From positions 62,001-126,000 of the forward strand of contig NCBI01000002.1 in NCBI GenBank assembly GCA_002255365.1: a stretch of 64,000 bases of DNA, in the 5' to 3' direction. Positions within the stretch are counted from its first letter, which is position 1, and each line of letters begins with the position of its first letter. Shown here in pieces: positions 46,159-53,642 of this stretch. The notes beneath the pieces were generated by a model, which did not search any database, had not been told where the DNA came from, and saw only the letters and a list, made by a program, of their open reading frames with translations. Position numbers and translations under genes: made by a program. The DNA comes from Chromatiales bacterium 21-64-14 (GTDB taxonomy: Bacteria; Pseudomonadota; Gammaproteobacteria; 21-64-14).

Positions 46159-46857
46159 TCATGCCCCCGGGATTTTATCGGGCGCCAGGATCTTCCGCAG
46201 CCACCGCCCGATGTCTTGCACCTCGGTGGGACACACCGAGTGGGGCATCGGGTAACAACGCCACTCGACACGACAACCCAAACCGGCCAACTCCCGTCGC
46301 GAGCGCTCGGCCGCCGCCAACGGGATCACCGGGTCGTCACTGCCATGGGCCATGAAGATCGGTACATCCCGGCCCGGCGGCTGGATCTCGGCAGCGCAGG
46401 TCTCCGCCATGGGTAGATAGGTGGACAGGGCAAGGACCCCCGCGAGCCGCTCCGGGTAGCGCAACGCCGTATGCAGAACTACCGCGCCGCCCTGGGAAAA
46501 GCCGGCGAGGACCAGGCGCCGGGTGGGTACGCCGCGCTGTACCTCGCGCTGGATCAAGTCCCGCAACCGGTCTGCGGATTCGCGGATTCCTTGCGGATCC
46601 TCGCGCCATCCCGGCGGCGCCGGCACGATGTCGTACCAGGCACGCATCCGCATGCCGCCATTGATCGTTACCGGCCGGTACGGGGCATGGGGAAAGACGA
46701 AGCGGATCCCGGCGCTGGGCGGCAGTTTCAGCTCCGGTGCCACCGGCACGAAATCATGCCCATCGGCCCCCAGGCCGTGCAACCAGATGACGCTGGCCGT
46801 CACTGGGCCAGCAGGCTCAAGCTCCAGGCAGGCGTCGGAGTCCGCATAGTCGATCAA
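46159..46857 (-). CDS. Carboxylesterase/phospholipase (alpha/beta hydrolase)
   Basis: A 232-residue cytosolic alpha/beta hydrolase of the small carboxylesterase/phospholipase family. The oxyanion region is VIWLHGLGADGHDF. The nucleophile is S121 in GFSQGG. The acid is in HGSDDPVIP (D174 or D175) and the histidine is H206 in PMPHSVCP. MRAWYDI is another family mark. The start is taken as TTG at 46855-46857, matching the short N-terminus of homologues; upstream codons overlap the next gene in another frame and show no similarity. Converges with cyaA (11 bases). Confidence 0.9.
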   Translation of the reverse strand: MIDYADSDACLELEPAGPVTASVIWLHGLGADGHDFVPVAPELKLPPSAGIRFVFPHAPYRPVTINGGMRMRAWYDIVPAPPGWREDPQGIRESADRLRDLIQREVQRGVPTRRLVLAGFSQGGAVVLHTALRYPERLAGVLALSTYLPMAETCAAEIQPPGRDVPIFMAHGSDDPVIPLAAAERSRRELAGLGCRVEWRCYPMPHSVCPTEVQDIGRWLRKILAPDKIPGA

Positions 46858-46918
46858 CAGAATCGGCCTGCGGTCAAGAGCGGCACCGGGAAACCCACGC
46901 CGGCGCGGGCACCGCGGT

Positions 46919-47572
46919 TCATCGCCAACCCTCCACGGCACGCCGCGCGGGACGGTTCTGCGCCCGCGCGAGCAATCCGGAGGTGGTGACCGAGACTGTG
47001 TAAACCGCGCCATCGGCCATGGGCAGATAGGTGGCACTTCCATAGTAGGCATCCACCCACGGGAGCCACCGCTCGTAGCGTCGCGCCAATGACCACGGAT
47101 CCAACCCTCCGGCCGGCGCCAGATCGTATACGCTGTGGAAGCCGTCGCGGGCCTGGACGAGGCTGGCATAACGCCCGCTGAGGCGCTCCAGACGATAACG
47201 GGTGTCGAGGCCTAGCAATACCGCGACGCCGCGCCATTTCAGGATCCGCGCGTCGAGCTGCCATTGGTCGCCTTCCAGTTCGAAGTTGGCCGGCGGGACA
47301 CCCGGGCGCACCAGCCGCACGCGGTAGTGCTGCGGCCCGAGCCGGGAAAACGCGAGCTCCGCAACCGGCTGTTCCGCAGTCAGCCGCTGGTAGGTGTAGA
47401 GATTGACCGCCAGCGCCATCAGTAAACCCGCCGCCGCCAGCGTGGCCAATCCACCGGCACCCGCCAACCCGCCCAACAGTAGGCGGCGCCGGCGCAGACC
47501 ACGGCCCCCGAGATACAGCAACAGCAGACCCACCAGCATCGCCAGGGCGGCGATCAGCTCCAGGCCGTTCAT
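46919..47572 (-). CDS. Two-TM membrane protein of unknown function
   Basis: A 217-residue protein with two N-terminal membrane helices (about 5-22 and 33-55) separated by an Arg-rich loop (RGLRRRRLLLGG). A conserved soluble domain of about 155 residues follows (NLYTYQRLTAEQPVAEL, FELEGDQWQLDARILKW). Similar proteins are often labelled cation/multidrug efflux pump without evidence; two helices make a pump unlikely. The soluble part ends in a Ala/Arg-rich tail. It is upstream of the esterase on the same strand and divergent from lptM. Function unknown. Confidence 0.8.
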   Translation of the reverse strand: MNGLELIAALAMLVGLLLLYLGGRGLRRRRLLLGGLAGAGGLATLAAAGLLMALAVNLYTYQRLTAEQPVAELAFSRLGPQHYRVRLVRPGVPPANFELEGDQWQLDARILKWRGVAVLLGLDTRYRLERLSGRYASLVQARDGFHSVYDLAPAGGLDPWSLARRYERWLPWVDAYYGSATYLPMADGAVYTVSVTTSGLLARAQNRPARRAVEGWR

Positions 47573-47661
47573 GGGCTGTGGTCCGATGTGTCCATGGTGA
47601 CGAGGTCCTGAACCGGCTTATACTCTGGACTTCCTGAGACCCAAGCGGCTGCCGCAACCCC

Positions 47662-47838
47662 ATGCCCGACCAACTGCCCCGTATTCTGCCATGGATCCTC
47701 GCCGCCGTGCTGGTCGCCGCGCCCTTGTCCGGCTGCGGCCAGAAGGGCCCTTTGTATTTGCCGCCCGCGGCACAGCCGGCTCAGCATTCGGACCACGGTA
47801 GGGCCCACGAACCGCCCCGCCCGGCACCTCAACCCTAA
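47662..47838 (+). CDS. lptM: LPS translocon maturation chaperone LptM (YifL family lipoprotein)
   Basis: A 58-residue lipoprotein. The signal peptide is LPRILPWILAAVLVAAPLSGC with lipobox LSGC. The hallmark of this family, CGQKGPLYLPP, follows at once, then a short Pro/His-rich tail. LptM helps LptD adopt its native disulfides in the outer-membrane LPS translocon. It directly precedes lysA, as in many gammaproteobacteria (called lppL there). Short, but motif and position make the call secure. A TATACT hexamer at 47619-47624 may be its promoter -10. Confidence 0.93.
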   Translation: MPDQLPRILPWILAAVLVAAPLSGCGQKGPLYLPPAAQPAQHSDHGRAHEPPRPAPQP

Positions 47839-47855
47839 GACTCCTGCCCCAGCCG

Positions 47856-49103
47856 ATGGATCACTTCCACTACCGTGACGGGCGTTTGTTTGCCGAAGAG
47901 GTGGATCTCGTCGAGCTGGCCGCGGCGCATGGCACGCCGTGCTATGTGTACTCCCGGGCCACCGTCGAGCGGCACTGGCACGCCTTCGATCGGGCCCTGG
48001 CGGGACGCCGCCATCTGGTGTGTTACGCGGTCAAGGCCAACGCCAATCTGGGGATCCTGGGTGTACTGGCCCGCCTGGGCTCCGGTTTCGACATCGTCTC
48101 GGTGGGGGAGCTCGAGCGCGTGCTGCGCGCCGGCGGGGACCCCGGGAAGGTCGTGTTCTCCGGCGTGGGCAAGCGGGCGGACGAGATGCGCCGCGCGCTG
48201 GAGGTCGGCATCCGCTGTTTCAATGTGGAATCCGCTGCGGAGCTGGACCGGCTGGAACAGATCGCGCAGGAATTGGGTCTGCGGGCTCCAGTGTCCCTGC
48301 GGGTCAACCCGGACGTGGATGCGGGAACCCACCCTTATATCGCCACTGGGCTGAAGGAGAACAAATTCGGCGTGGACGTGGCGAGCGCCCTTGCGCTGTA
48401 CCGGCGCGCGTCCCACGCCCGCCACCTGGAGGTAGTGGGCGTGGACTGTCACATCGGATCGCAGCTCACGGACACGGGACCCTTCGTCGCCGCCCTGAGG
48501 CGGATCCTGGAGCTGGTGGATCAACTGGAGAACGAGGGCATCTCCATCCGGCATCTGGATCTCGGAGGTGGCCTGGGGGTGCGTTACCGGGACGAATGCC
48601 CCCCGCCTCCGGACCAGTACATCCGCACGCTGTTGGAAGCCCTCAGTGGCCGGGATTTTGAACTGCTGATTGAGCCGGGCCGGGCGATCGTCGCCAACGC
48701 GGGGGTACTGCTTACCCGGGTGGAGTATCTCAAGCACACCAGCCACCGCAATTTCGCCATCGTGGACGCGGCGATGAACGACTTGGTGCGCCCAGCCCTG
48801 TACGGTGCCTGGCACGAAATTTTGCCCGTCGAACCCCGCGCCGGTCTGGCTCCACAAGACTACGACGTGGTGGGTGCGGTCTGTGAAACTGGGGACTTCC
48901 TGGGTAAGGAGCGACGCCTCGCGATCGCGCCCGGCGACCTCCTGGCGGTGCGCAGCGCCGGGGCCTACGGCTTTTCCATGAGCTCCAATTACAACACGCG
49001 GCCACGGGCCGCGGAGGTGCTGGTGGACGGGGCCGGGTCCTGGCTGGTACGGTCCCGAGAAACCCTGGAGGCGCTGCTGGAGGGAGAGTCTGTACCCCCC
49101 TGA
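47856..49103 (+). CDS. lysA: Diaminopimelate decarboxylase
   Basis: PLP enzyme that decarboxylates meso-DAP to lysine. The 415-residue protein has the PLP lysine K60 in CYAVKANANLGI, HIGSQL, GGGLGV, EPGRAIVANAG and the substrate-binding CETGDFLGKERRL with the cross-subunit Cys. Start MDHFHYRDGRLFAEEVDL is standard. It follows lptM by 17 bases. In relatives dapF follows lysA directly; here 5.2 kb of accessory DNA separates them. Confidence 0.97.
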   Translation: MDHFHYRDGRLFAEEVDLVELAAAHGTPCYVYSRATVERHWHAFDRALAGRRHLVCYAVKANANLGILGVLARLGSGFDIVSVGELERVLRAGGDPGKVVFSGVGKRADEMRRALEVGIRCFNVESAAELDRLEQIAQELGLRAPVSLRVNPDVDAGTHPYIATGLKENKFGVDVASALALYRRASHARHLEVVGVDCHIGSQLTDTGPFVAALRRILELVDQLENEGISIRHLDLGGGLGVRYRDECPPPPDQYIRTLLEALSGRDFELLIEPGRAIVANAGVLLTRVEYLKHTSHRNFAIVDAAMNDLVRPALYGAWHEILPVEPRAGLAPQDYDVVGAVCETGDFLGKERRLAIAPGDLLAVRSAGAYGFSMSSNYNTRPRAAEVLVDGAGSWLVRSRETLEALLEGESVPP

Positions 49104-49225
49104 GCCGCTTTGGACGAGCGCGCAACTCTCACCAGTATTCGGCACGTGCGGGGGTGGATCACAGCATGATGGCGGAGAGATACGGGCTCGGGACTGTCCG
49201 AGCATGGTGTTTAACGCCAGATTGT

Positions 49226-49266
49226 AAAAAAAGCCCGGGGAAAGCGAGGCGCCGCCGTCCCCGGGC
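49226..49266 (-). terminator. Intrinsic terminator of the minus-strand repeat-protein gene
   Basis: On the minus strand GCCCGGGG / CCCCGGGC (49259-49266 with 49233-49240) with an 18-base loop is followed by seven uridines (49226-49232). It lies just after the stop of the 49278-49718 gene, ending that transcript, and may also block lysA read-through partly. Confidence 0.85.
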
Positions 49267-49277
49267 CACTTGACAGC

Positions 49278-49718
49278 TCAGTCGACTTCCGGCCGGTTGA
49301 TCTCGGGACGATCGATCTCTGGCCTCTGGATCTCTGGCCTCTGGATCTCGGGCTTCTCGATTTCGGGTTTCTCAATCTCAGGCTTGTCGACGTCAGGCTT
49401 GTCGATGTCAGGCCTGTCGGCGTGGGGACGGTCCATGTCGGGCCCCTGCTCCACCGGGCGGTTCATCTCCACCTGACTCTCTGCGGTAGCATTGCCAGGA
49501 ACCGCTGGAGTCGCGGCGTCTCCCGGGGCATTGGGGTCCGCGGGCGTCGCGGCAGCGACGACTAGGGAGTTGCTGTCGCGCAGGCCACCCTGATCGGCGG
49601 CCGCCGCGGCGGACAGGTGGACACTGGCACTAGCGCTGGCCGCCACGGCGGGACCTGCCACCAGACCCAGTGCGGACAGGGCCGATACCAACAGATAACG
49701 TTTCATACTGCATTTCAT
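49278..49718 (-). CDS. Exported protein with C-terminal pentapeptide proline repeats
   Basis: No known family recognised. The ATG at 49716-49718 follows GGAGG. Residues 1-26 are a signal peptide (KRYLLVSALSALGLVAGPAVAA). A low-complexity Ala/Ser/Pro stretch follows (about 28-85). Then 12 prolines occur at exactly five-residue intervals (P88 to P143): units of the form RP-E-I-D, KP-D-V-D, RP-E-I-Q, ending NRPEVD. The mature protein is strongly acidic and probably extended. The same repeat closes the DUF5666 protein encoded nearby on the plus strand, which links the two. It is downstream of the outer-membrane barrel gene on the same strand (25 bases), probably one transcript ending at the terminator. 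Function unknown; binding or cell-surface attachment is a guess. Confidence 0.75.
   Translation of the reverse strand: MKCSMKRYLLVSALSALGLVAGPAVAASASASVHLSAAAAADQGGLRDSNSLVVAAATPADPNAPGDAATPAVPGNATAESQVEMNRPVEQGPDMDRPHADRPDIDKPDVDKPEIEKPEIEKPEIQRPEIQRPEIDRPEINRPEVD
49281..49433 (-). repeat. 15-bp imperfect tandem repeats coding the proline pentads
   Basis: About ten 15-base units encode x-P-E/D-I/V-x. Two neighbouring units (near 49314-49345, plus-strand reading GATCTCTGGCCTCTG) are identical, indicating recent slip duplication. The array stays in frame throughout. Confidence 0.85.
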
Positions 49719-49743
49719 GATACGTACCTCCTTGCCATTGAGA

Positions 49744-50523
49744 TCAGAACCGAACGTGTGCCCCGAGGCCGACGCCGTAGTCCGGGCTTCCGCTGCTCAG
49801 CCCCAGGTCACCGAACACCTGGACCCCGGTTCCAGGTCTCAGGTCATAATTCCAGGCGACGAGTGCATCGGACGTCGGCTGGAAACCGGCTTGCTCCGAC
49901 TGATGGCCGGAATACATCAGGGTAAAGAATTGCCCCTCCGCGACCCGCAGGCTTCCACCGGCTTCGTAGGTCACGATATTGCGTAGGGCGAGATTGGGCG
50001 GAGACCCAACGACTCGGTATCCCACCTGGGCGAACGGGAAGAGGCGGGTACCCAATACGGCATTGGCCCCCATGCCGAACTCATAGTCGTTCTCGCCCGT
50101 GCCTAAACCCTTCGAACGGGAAGCGGTACCGAATTTGACCTTGGCGTAGGGAACCAGATCAGGCATGGCACCGCTGCCCCGCAGCGTGTAGTCGCCTTCG
50201 AGCCAGATGTCCCCCAGTCCGCTGCTGGTCTGGCTGGCGCCCTGGCCGGATTTGCCGATCACGGTGCCACCAGACACCAGCGCCCCGCTGCTCTTGACCG
50301 TGATGTACGGAATGGTGAGCTTCAATTGGGCATTGCGGTCCCGATATTTGATGTACGTGGGCAGGTACCAGATCTGAACGTTGCTGGTGGTACCGAAATT
50401 GCCCTCAAAGAACGAAGGCTGTACCCCCACGGTGGTGGACGGAGTCCCCTGGGCGGCCTGGGCAGCCCCCGCCGTCAGGGCGGCTGCCGTCACCAGGGCC
50501 ACTGCCAATTGCTTGCGACGCAT
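49744..50523 (-). CDS. Outer-membrane beta-barrel protein (phenol-degradation MetA-type family)
   Basis: A 259-residue exported protein. Residues 1-24 are a signal peptide (RRKQLAVALVTAAALTAGAAQA). The remainder is made of alternating amphipathic strands and ends GVGLGAHVRF with a terminal aromatic residue, the outer-membrane insertion signal. Patterns such as VQIWYLPTYIKYRDRNAQLKLTIPYI and SGLGDIWLEGDYTLRG fit the MetA-pathway (Phenol_MetA_deg) barrels, whose role is usually unknown transport. GGAGATCG precedes the ATG at 50523; upstream in-frame starts reach into the promoter and are not used. It is the first gene of a two-gene minus-strand unit with the repeat protein. Confidence 0.82.
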   Translation of the reverse strand: MRRKQLAVALVTAAALTAGAAQAAQGTPSTTVGVQPSFFEGNFGTTSNVQIWYLPTYIKYRDRNAQLKLTIPYITVKSSGALVSGGTVIGKSGQGASQTSSGLGDIWLEGDYTLRGSGAMPDLVPYAKVKFGTASRSKGLGTGENDYEFGMGANAVLGTRLFPFAQVGYRVVGSPPNLALRNIVTYEAGGSLRVAEGQFFTLMYSGHQSEQAGFQPTSDALVAWNYDLRPGTGVQVFGDLGLSSGSPDYGVGLGAHVRF

Positions 50524-50628
50524 TTCGATCTCCTCTGCCATGTCCCGAGTGACCATCCGACGCCTCCGGCCCCCCAGCGGCGACGAACCATTGTGGTAAT
50601 ATTTCCCGCTACTAAAACCCATATACCC

Positions 50629-50656
50629 TTTACATTTCACTTATAATTGATACAAT
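50629..50656 (+). promoter_or_regulatory. Strong-looking promoter for the DUF6502-DUF5666 genes
   Basis: TTTACA (50629-50634), a 16-base spacer and TACAAT (50651-50656) form a good sigma-70 promoter about 85 bases before the DUF6502 start. The whole block 50590-50690 is unusually AT-rich for this chromosome. It also contains TTATAA and TATATG elements on the minus strand that may serve the barrel gene, making it a divergent control region. Confidence 0.6.
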
Positions 50657-50740
50657 GTGCATCATAGTGGGAAATTTACCCACGGTCAACCGTCAAGCTT
50701 GAAGCTGTGAAGCCGGTCACACACCGGCCCCGTGGGGACC

Positions 50741-51574
50741 ATGCTGGAAGCCACTCTCAAATCGGCGCTGGTGGAACTGCTGCGGCCCCTGGTGCGTTAT
50801 CTGATTCGCCAGGGCTGGGGTTACCCCGCGCTGTGCGAACTCCTCAAGCCGCTCTATGTGGGCGAAGCGGAAGCGGAGCATGGGGCGGGGACCCGTGGTC
50901 GGCTCACGGATAGCCATTTGAGCCTACTCACCGGCATTCATCGCAAAGAAATCAAACGCTTGAAGGACGAGCTGGCCGAGGATGGTGGTGCGTCGGCACC
51001 ACGCAGGGGCGTCAATGTGGCGGCCCGCGTGGTCGGGACCTGGGTGTCTGATCCGGACTACCTGGACGCCGCGGGAGAACCGCGTCCGGTTCCCCTGCGT
51101 GACCCGCGCGGCGGGCCCAGTTTCGAGGCGCTGGTGCGCTCCGTCAAGGCGGACCTCCGAGCCAGGTCGGTGCTGGATGAACTGCTGCGGGTCGGCGTGG
51201 CGGAGGAGGCCCCGGGCGGGCAGATCCGGTTGCTGCGCACTGCCTACGTCTCGCCAGTGGCGGAGGAGAAGTTGGAGTTTCTGGCTGCCAACGTGGGGGA
51301 CCACCTGCGCTCCGCGCTCCACAACCTGTCCACGCCCCAGGCACCGTACCTGGAGCGCGCCCTGTATCATGACGCGATCCCCGCGGATGAATTGGAGCGA
51401 CTGCGCCCGGAGCTGATGCGTCTCGCCGATCCCTTGCTACGTCAAGCAAACCAGCGGCTGATGAGCGCGAACACCGTGGGCACGGAGTCCGGGAGCCGAC
51501 CGCGCAGGCGGATGCGCCTAGGTGTGTATTACTACGAGGAGGATACCGGTGGTGACCCGCTCGACTCCGATTAA
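50741..51574 (+). CDS. DUF6502 family protein
   Basis: A 277-residue cytoplasmic protein beginning MLEATLKSALVELLRPLVRYLIRQGWGYPALCELLKPLYV, then LSLLTGIHRKEIKRLKDEL. This is a helix-turn-helix-like segment characteristic of DUF6502 proteins of gamma- and betaproteobacteria. The middle contains VVGTWVSDPDYLDAAGEPRPVPLR. The C-terminal third is helical with VSPVAEEKLEFLAANVGDHL. A DNA-binding or regulatory role is suggested by the HTH and has not been shown to my knowledge. The ATG at 50741 is used; a GTG three codons upstream is possible. DUF6502 genes are often followed by a DUF5666 gene, as here, with the two overlapping by about 26 bases. Confidence 0.85.
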   Translation: MLEATLKSALVELLRPLVRYLIRQGWGYPALCELLKPLYVGEAEAEHGAGTRGRLTDSHLSLLTGIHRKEIKRLKDELAEDGGASAPRRGVNVAARVVGTWVSDPDYLDAAGEPRPVPLRDPRGGPSFEALVRSVKADLRARSVLDELLRVGVAEEAPGGQIRLLRTAYVSPVAEEKLEFLAANVGDHLRSALHNLSTPQAPYLERALYHDAIPADELERLRPELMRLADPLLRQANQRLMSANTVGTESGSRPRRRMRLGVYYYEEDTGGDPLDSD

Positions 51575-52685
51575 GCGTCTGCGTTTACCGATCGGGCTGT
51601 TCCTGGCAGCGTTCTGTGGTGTGCTGCTGGGCGGATCCCCCGGCGGGGGGATCGGCGGCACCGGCATTACCGGCTTCGGGCAGATCCAAGCCTTTGGAAG
51701 CGTCTTCGTCAACGGCCGCGAATACTTCCTGAACGCCACGACCCGGGTCACCGTAGACGGGCAACCGTCCACTGGGCAGGCCCTGCACATCGGCGATATC
51801 GTCATCGTGCGGGGTAGCGCGGACCCGGGCTCCCGTACCGGCCAAGCCCAATACATCCAGGTAGAACACGCCCTGCTCGGCCGGGTGGACGAAGTTACCG
51901 GTGCCGGTGCGCGGTTTACGGTGCTCGGCCAGCGAGTATATCTGGCCCCTGCGGCACGGATAGAAGGGCCTGATAACGGACCGGTGGCATTGCACCGGGG
52001 AGACGTGGTGGCAGTCAGCGCGCTCGCGAAGGGCAACGGGGCCTGGGTCGCGACGCGGGTTACCCGGCTGTACCGCGCACAACGCGTACCCGCGTCCCAG
52101 CGCTTCATTCTGCAAGGCACGGTCGCCGGCGTCGACCGGGAACGCGGCGTAATCCGGATCGGCACTCAACCGGTGGCGGTGAAGGCCACTGCGCTGGACA
52201 CTATCCGTACCGGCGAGCAGGTGCGGGTGGAAGGTCACTACCTGGGCAAGCTCCCAGAAGGGACCCAGTTGCGTCCGGTGCGGGCGCTGCCGGGCGGCCG
52301 CGGCGAATACGTGGAGATGGAAGGCTACGCCGCGGCGCCACCCCGGGGCGACCGGCTGTCCAGCAATGGGATCGTTATCCGTTACCCCCTGACCGCGAAG
52401 CCGTCAATCCAGGCCCGGATCCGTGCGGCCGCCGGCCGCCCGCTGGTATTCGTCGGTCGCCTGCGCCCGGACGGGGCCCTGGAGGCGATACGGATCGAGA
52501 CGCCCCAGGCCCCGCGCCTACCCGATGCAGGTGGGGCGGACAAACCGGGAGCCAGCAACCCACACATGGAGCCGCCCGAGGTAACGCGCCCCGAAATTGA
52601 ACACCCGGAGATAGAGCGCCCGCAAATCGAACCGCCCGAAATCCAGCGCCCGGATCTACCCAGCCTGCAAAGACCGGACCTCTGA
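51549..52685 (+). CDS. DUF5666 exported protein with C-terminal proline pentads
   Basis: A 378-residue protein starting at GTG 51549 (or 51552), preceded by GAGGAGG inside the DUF6502 gene. After a basic N-terminus a hydrophobic segment (LPIGLFLAAFCGVLLGG) acts as export signal. GGIGGTGITGFGQIQAFGSVFVNG follows, the hallmark entry of DUF5666 proteins, then several OB-like repeats of about 65 residues (VRGSADPG, VSALAKGNG, VRVEGHYLG, FVGRLRPDG). The last 39 residues have six prolines at exact five-residue spacing (PEVTR-PEIEH-PEIER-PQIEP-PEIQR-PDL), the same period and composition as the neighbouring minus-strand repeat protein. No enzyme motif is visible. Confidence 0.85.
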   Translation: MVTRSTPIKRLRLPIGLFLAAFCGVLLGGSPGGGIGGTGITGFGQIQAFGSVFVNGREYFLNATTRVTVDGQPSTGQALHIGDIVIVRGSADPGSRTGQAQYIQVEHALLGRVDEVTGAGARFTVLGQRVYLAPAARIEGPDNGPVALHRGDVVAVSALAKGNGAWVATRVTRLYRAQRVPASQRFILQGTVAGVDRERGVIRIGTQPVAVKATALDTIRTGEQVRVEGHYLGKLPEGTQLRPVRALPGGRGEYVEMEGYAAAPPRGDRLSSNGIVIRYPLTAKPSIQARIRAAAGRPLVFVGRLRPDGALEAIRIETPQAPRLPDAGGADKPGASNPHMEPPEVTRPEIEHPEIERPQIEPPEIQRPDLPSLQRPDL

Positions 52686-52738
52686 CGGACCTCCACGAAG
52701 ACTGCATTCGGAATTTTCCGCCAACAGGTGCCCACTCT

Positions 52739-53419
52739 ATGGATCGCCGCCCGGAACCAGAACTGATGGATGACCCGAAACAAGCCGAGGCCTACGCGGC
52801 GGCGGATTTCGAGACCGCCCACGCCTCATTCGTTGAACATTTCCAGCAGGCCTTTCCAGGGCAGGAGCTCACCGGACGGGTGCTGGATCTCGGGTGCGGC
52901 CCCTGTGACATCACGCGGCGGTTCGCCGCCGCGTTTCCCAATTGCAGTATGGACGCAGTGGATGGCGCTGCGAACATGCTGCGGTTCGGCCGCGAGGTGA
53001 TCGGGCGCGCGGGCCTGGACCGGCGTGTACGCCTGATCCACAGTATCCTGCCCGGCAACGAGCTGCGCGCCGAGTCCTACGACGCGGTCATCTCCAATAG
53101 TCTGCTCCATCACCTCCACAATCCGGCGGTGCTGTGGCAAAGCATACGCCGCCACGCCCGGCCTGGTGCGGCGGTGTTCGTCATGGACCTGTTGCGGCCG
53201 CCCACGCCGCGCGATGCGCTGGCGCTGGTTGAGACCTATGCCGGGAACGAGCCGGAGATCCTGCAGCGGGACTTCTACCGGTCGCTGTGCGCCGCGTTCC
53301 GCCCGGATGAAATCCGATCCCAGCTAGTCGGGGCGGGACTGGATCACCTTATCATGCGCACCGTTGGTGACCGGCACGTGGTCATTCACGGACGGGTCGG
53401 CGGCACCCCTCCCCGGTAG
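52739..53419 (+). CDS. Class I SAM-dependent methyltransferase, substrate unknown
   Basis: A 226-residue methyltransferase. Motif I is VLDLGCGPCDITRRFA near residues 48-63, followed by MDAVDGAANML (acidic strand-2 end), DAVISNSLLHHL (motif IV-like) and ARPGAAVFVMDLLRPP. It resembles small trans-aconitate/ubiquinone-type methyltransferases, but the substrate cannot be read from the sequence. The C-terminal half (PRDALALVETYAGNEPEILQRDFYRSL) is conserved in a group of uncharacterised proteins. It begins 53 bases after the DUF5666 gene and may belong to the same unit. Confidence 0.85.
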   Translation: MDRRPEPELMDDPKQAEAYAAADFETAHASFVEHFQQAFPGQELTGRVLDLGCGPCDITRRFAAAFPNCSMDAVDGAANMLRFGREVIGRAGLDRRVRLIHSILPGNELRAESYDAVISNSLLHHLHNPAVLWQSIRRHARPGAAVFVMDLLRPPTPRDALALVETYAGNEPEILQRDFYRSLCAAFRPDEIRSQLVGAGLDHLIMRTVGDRHVVIHGRVGGTPPR

Positions 53420-53642
53420 GAAAAACCCCGACCTGATAAGCAGCCTTCCTCCGATACACAGCGTGGACGGGTGCGGGCATGCTTCCAATCGACGTTTGGC
53501 GAATGCGATAGGTGCTCACCGTCTTGACGCTCAGCGATAACTCGGTGGCGATCTCCGATACCGCTTTGCCGGCAGCGATCATGAGAAATATTTGATACTC
53601 CCGGTCGGAGAGCGTCTCATGCAATGGCCGCGACAATGGCAC
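53382..53642 (-). pseudogene. Remnant of a GacA/NarL-type LuxR-family response regulator
   Basis: Codons from 53642 down to about 53508 encode PLHETLSDREYQIFLMIAAGKAVSEIATELSLSVKTVSTYRIR split here for length; it is the DNA-binding helix-turn-helix of GacA/UvrY-like regulators. No receiver domain precedes it: an in-frame stop lies about 57 bases upstream and the DNA there is unrelated. After TYR the frame loses similarity; the normal LEKM-type ending is absent. The 3' part overlaps the convergent methyltransferase stop. It is therefore a broken fragment, evidence of decay or rearrangement at the right edge of the accessory block. Confidence 0.75.

Noticed and set aside
47835-49205. Minus-strand 456-codon open frame
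   Set aside because: Antisense to lysA, which has every catalytic motif. Composition is that of a shadow frame.
49278-53642. Accessory block as a prophage or transposon
   Set aside because: No integrase, transposase, terminal inverted repeats or tRNA target was found. XerC nearby is the housekeeping enzyme in its usual operon.
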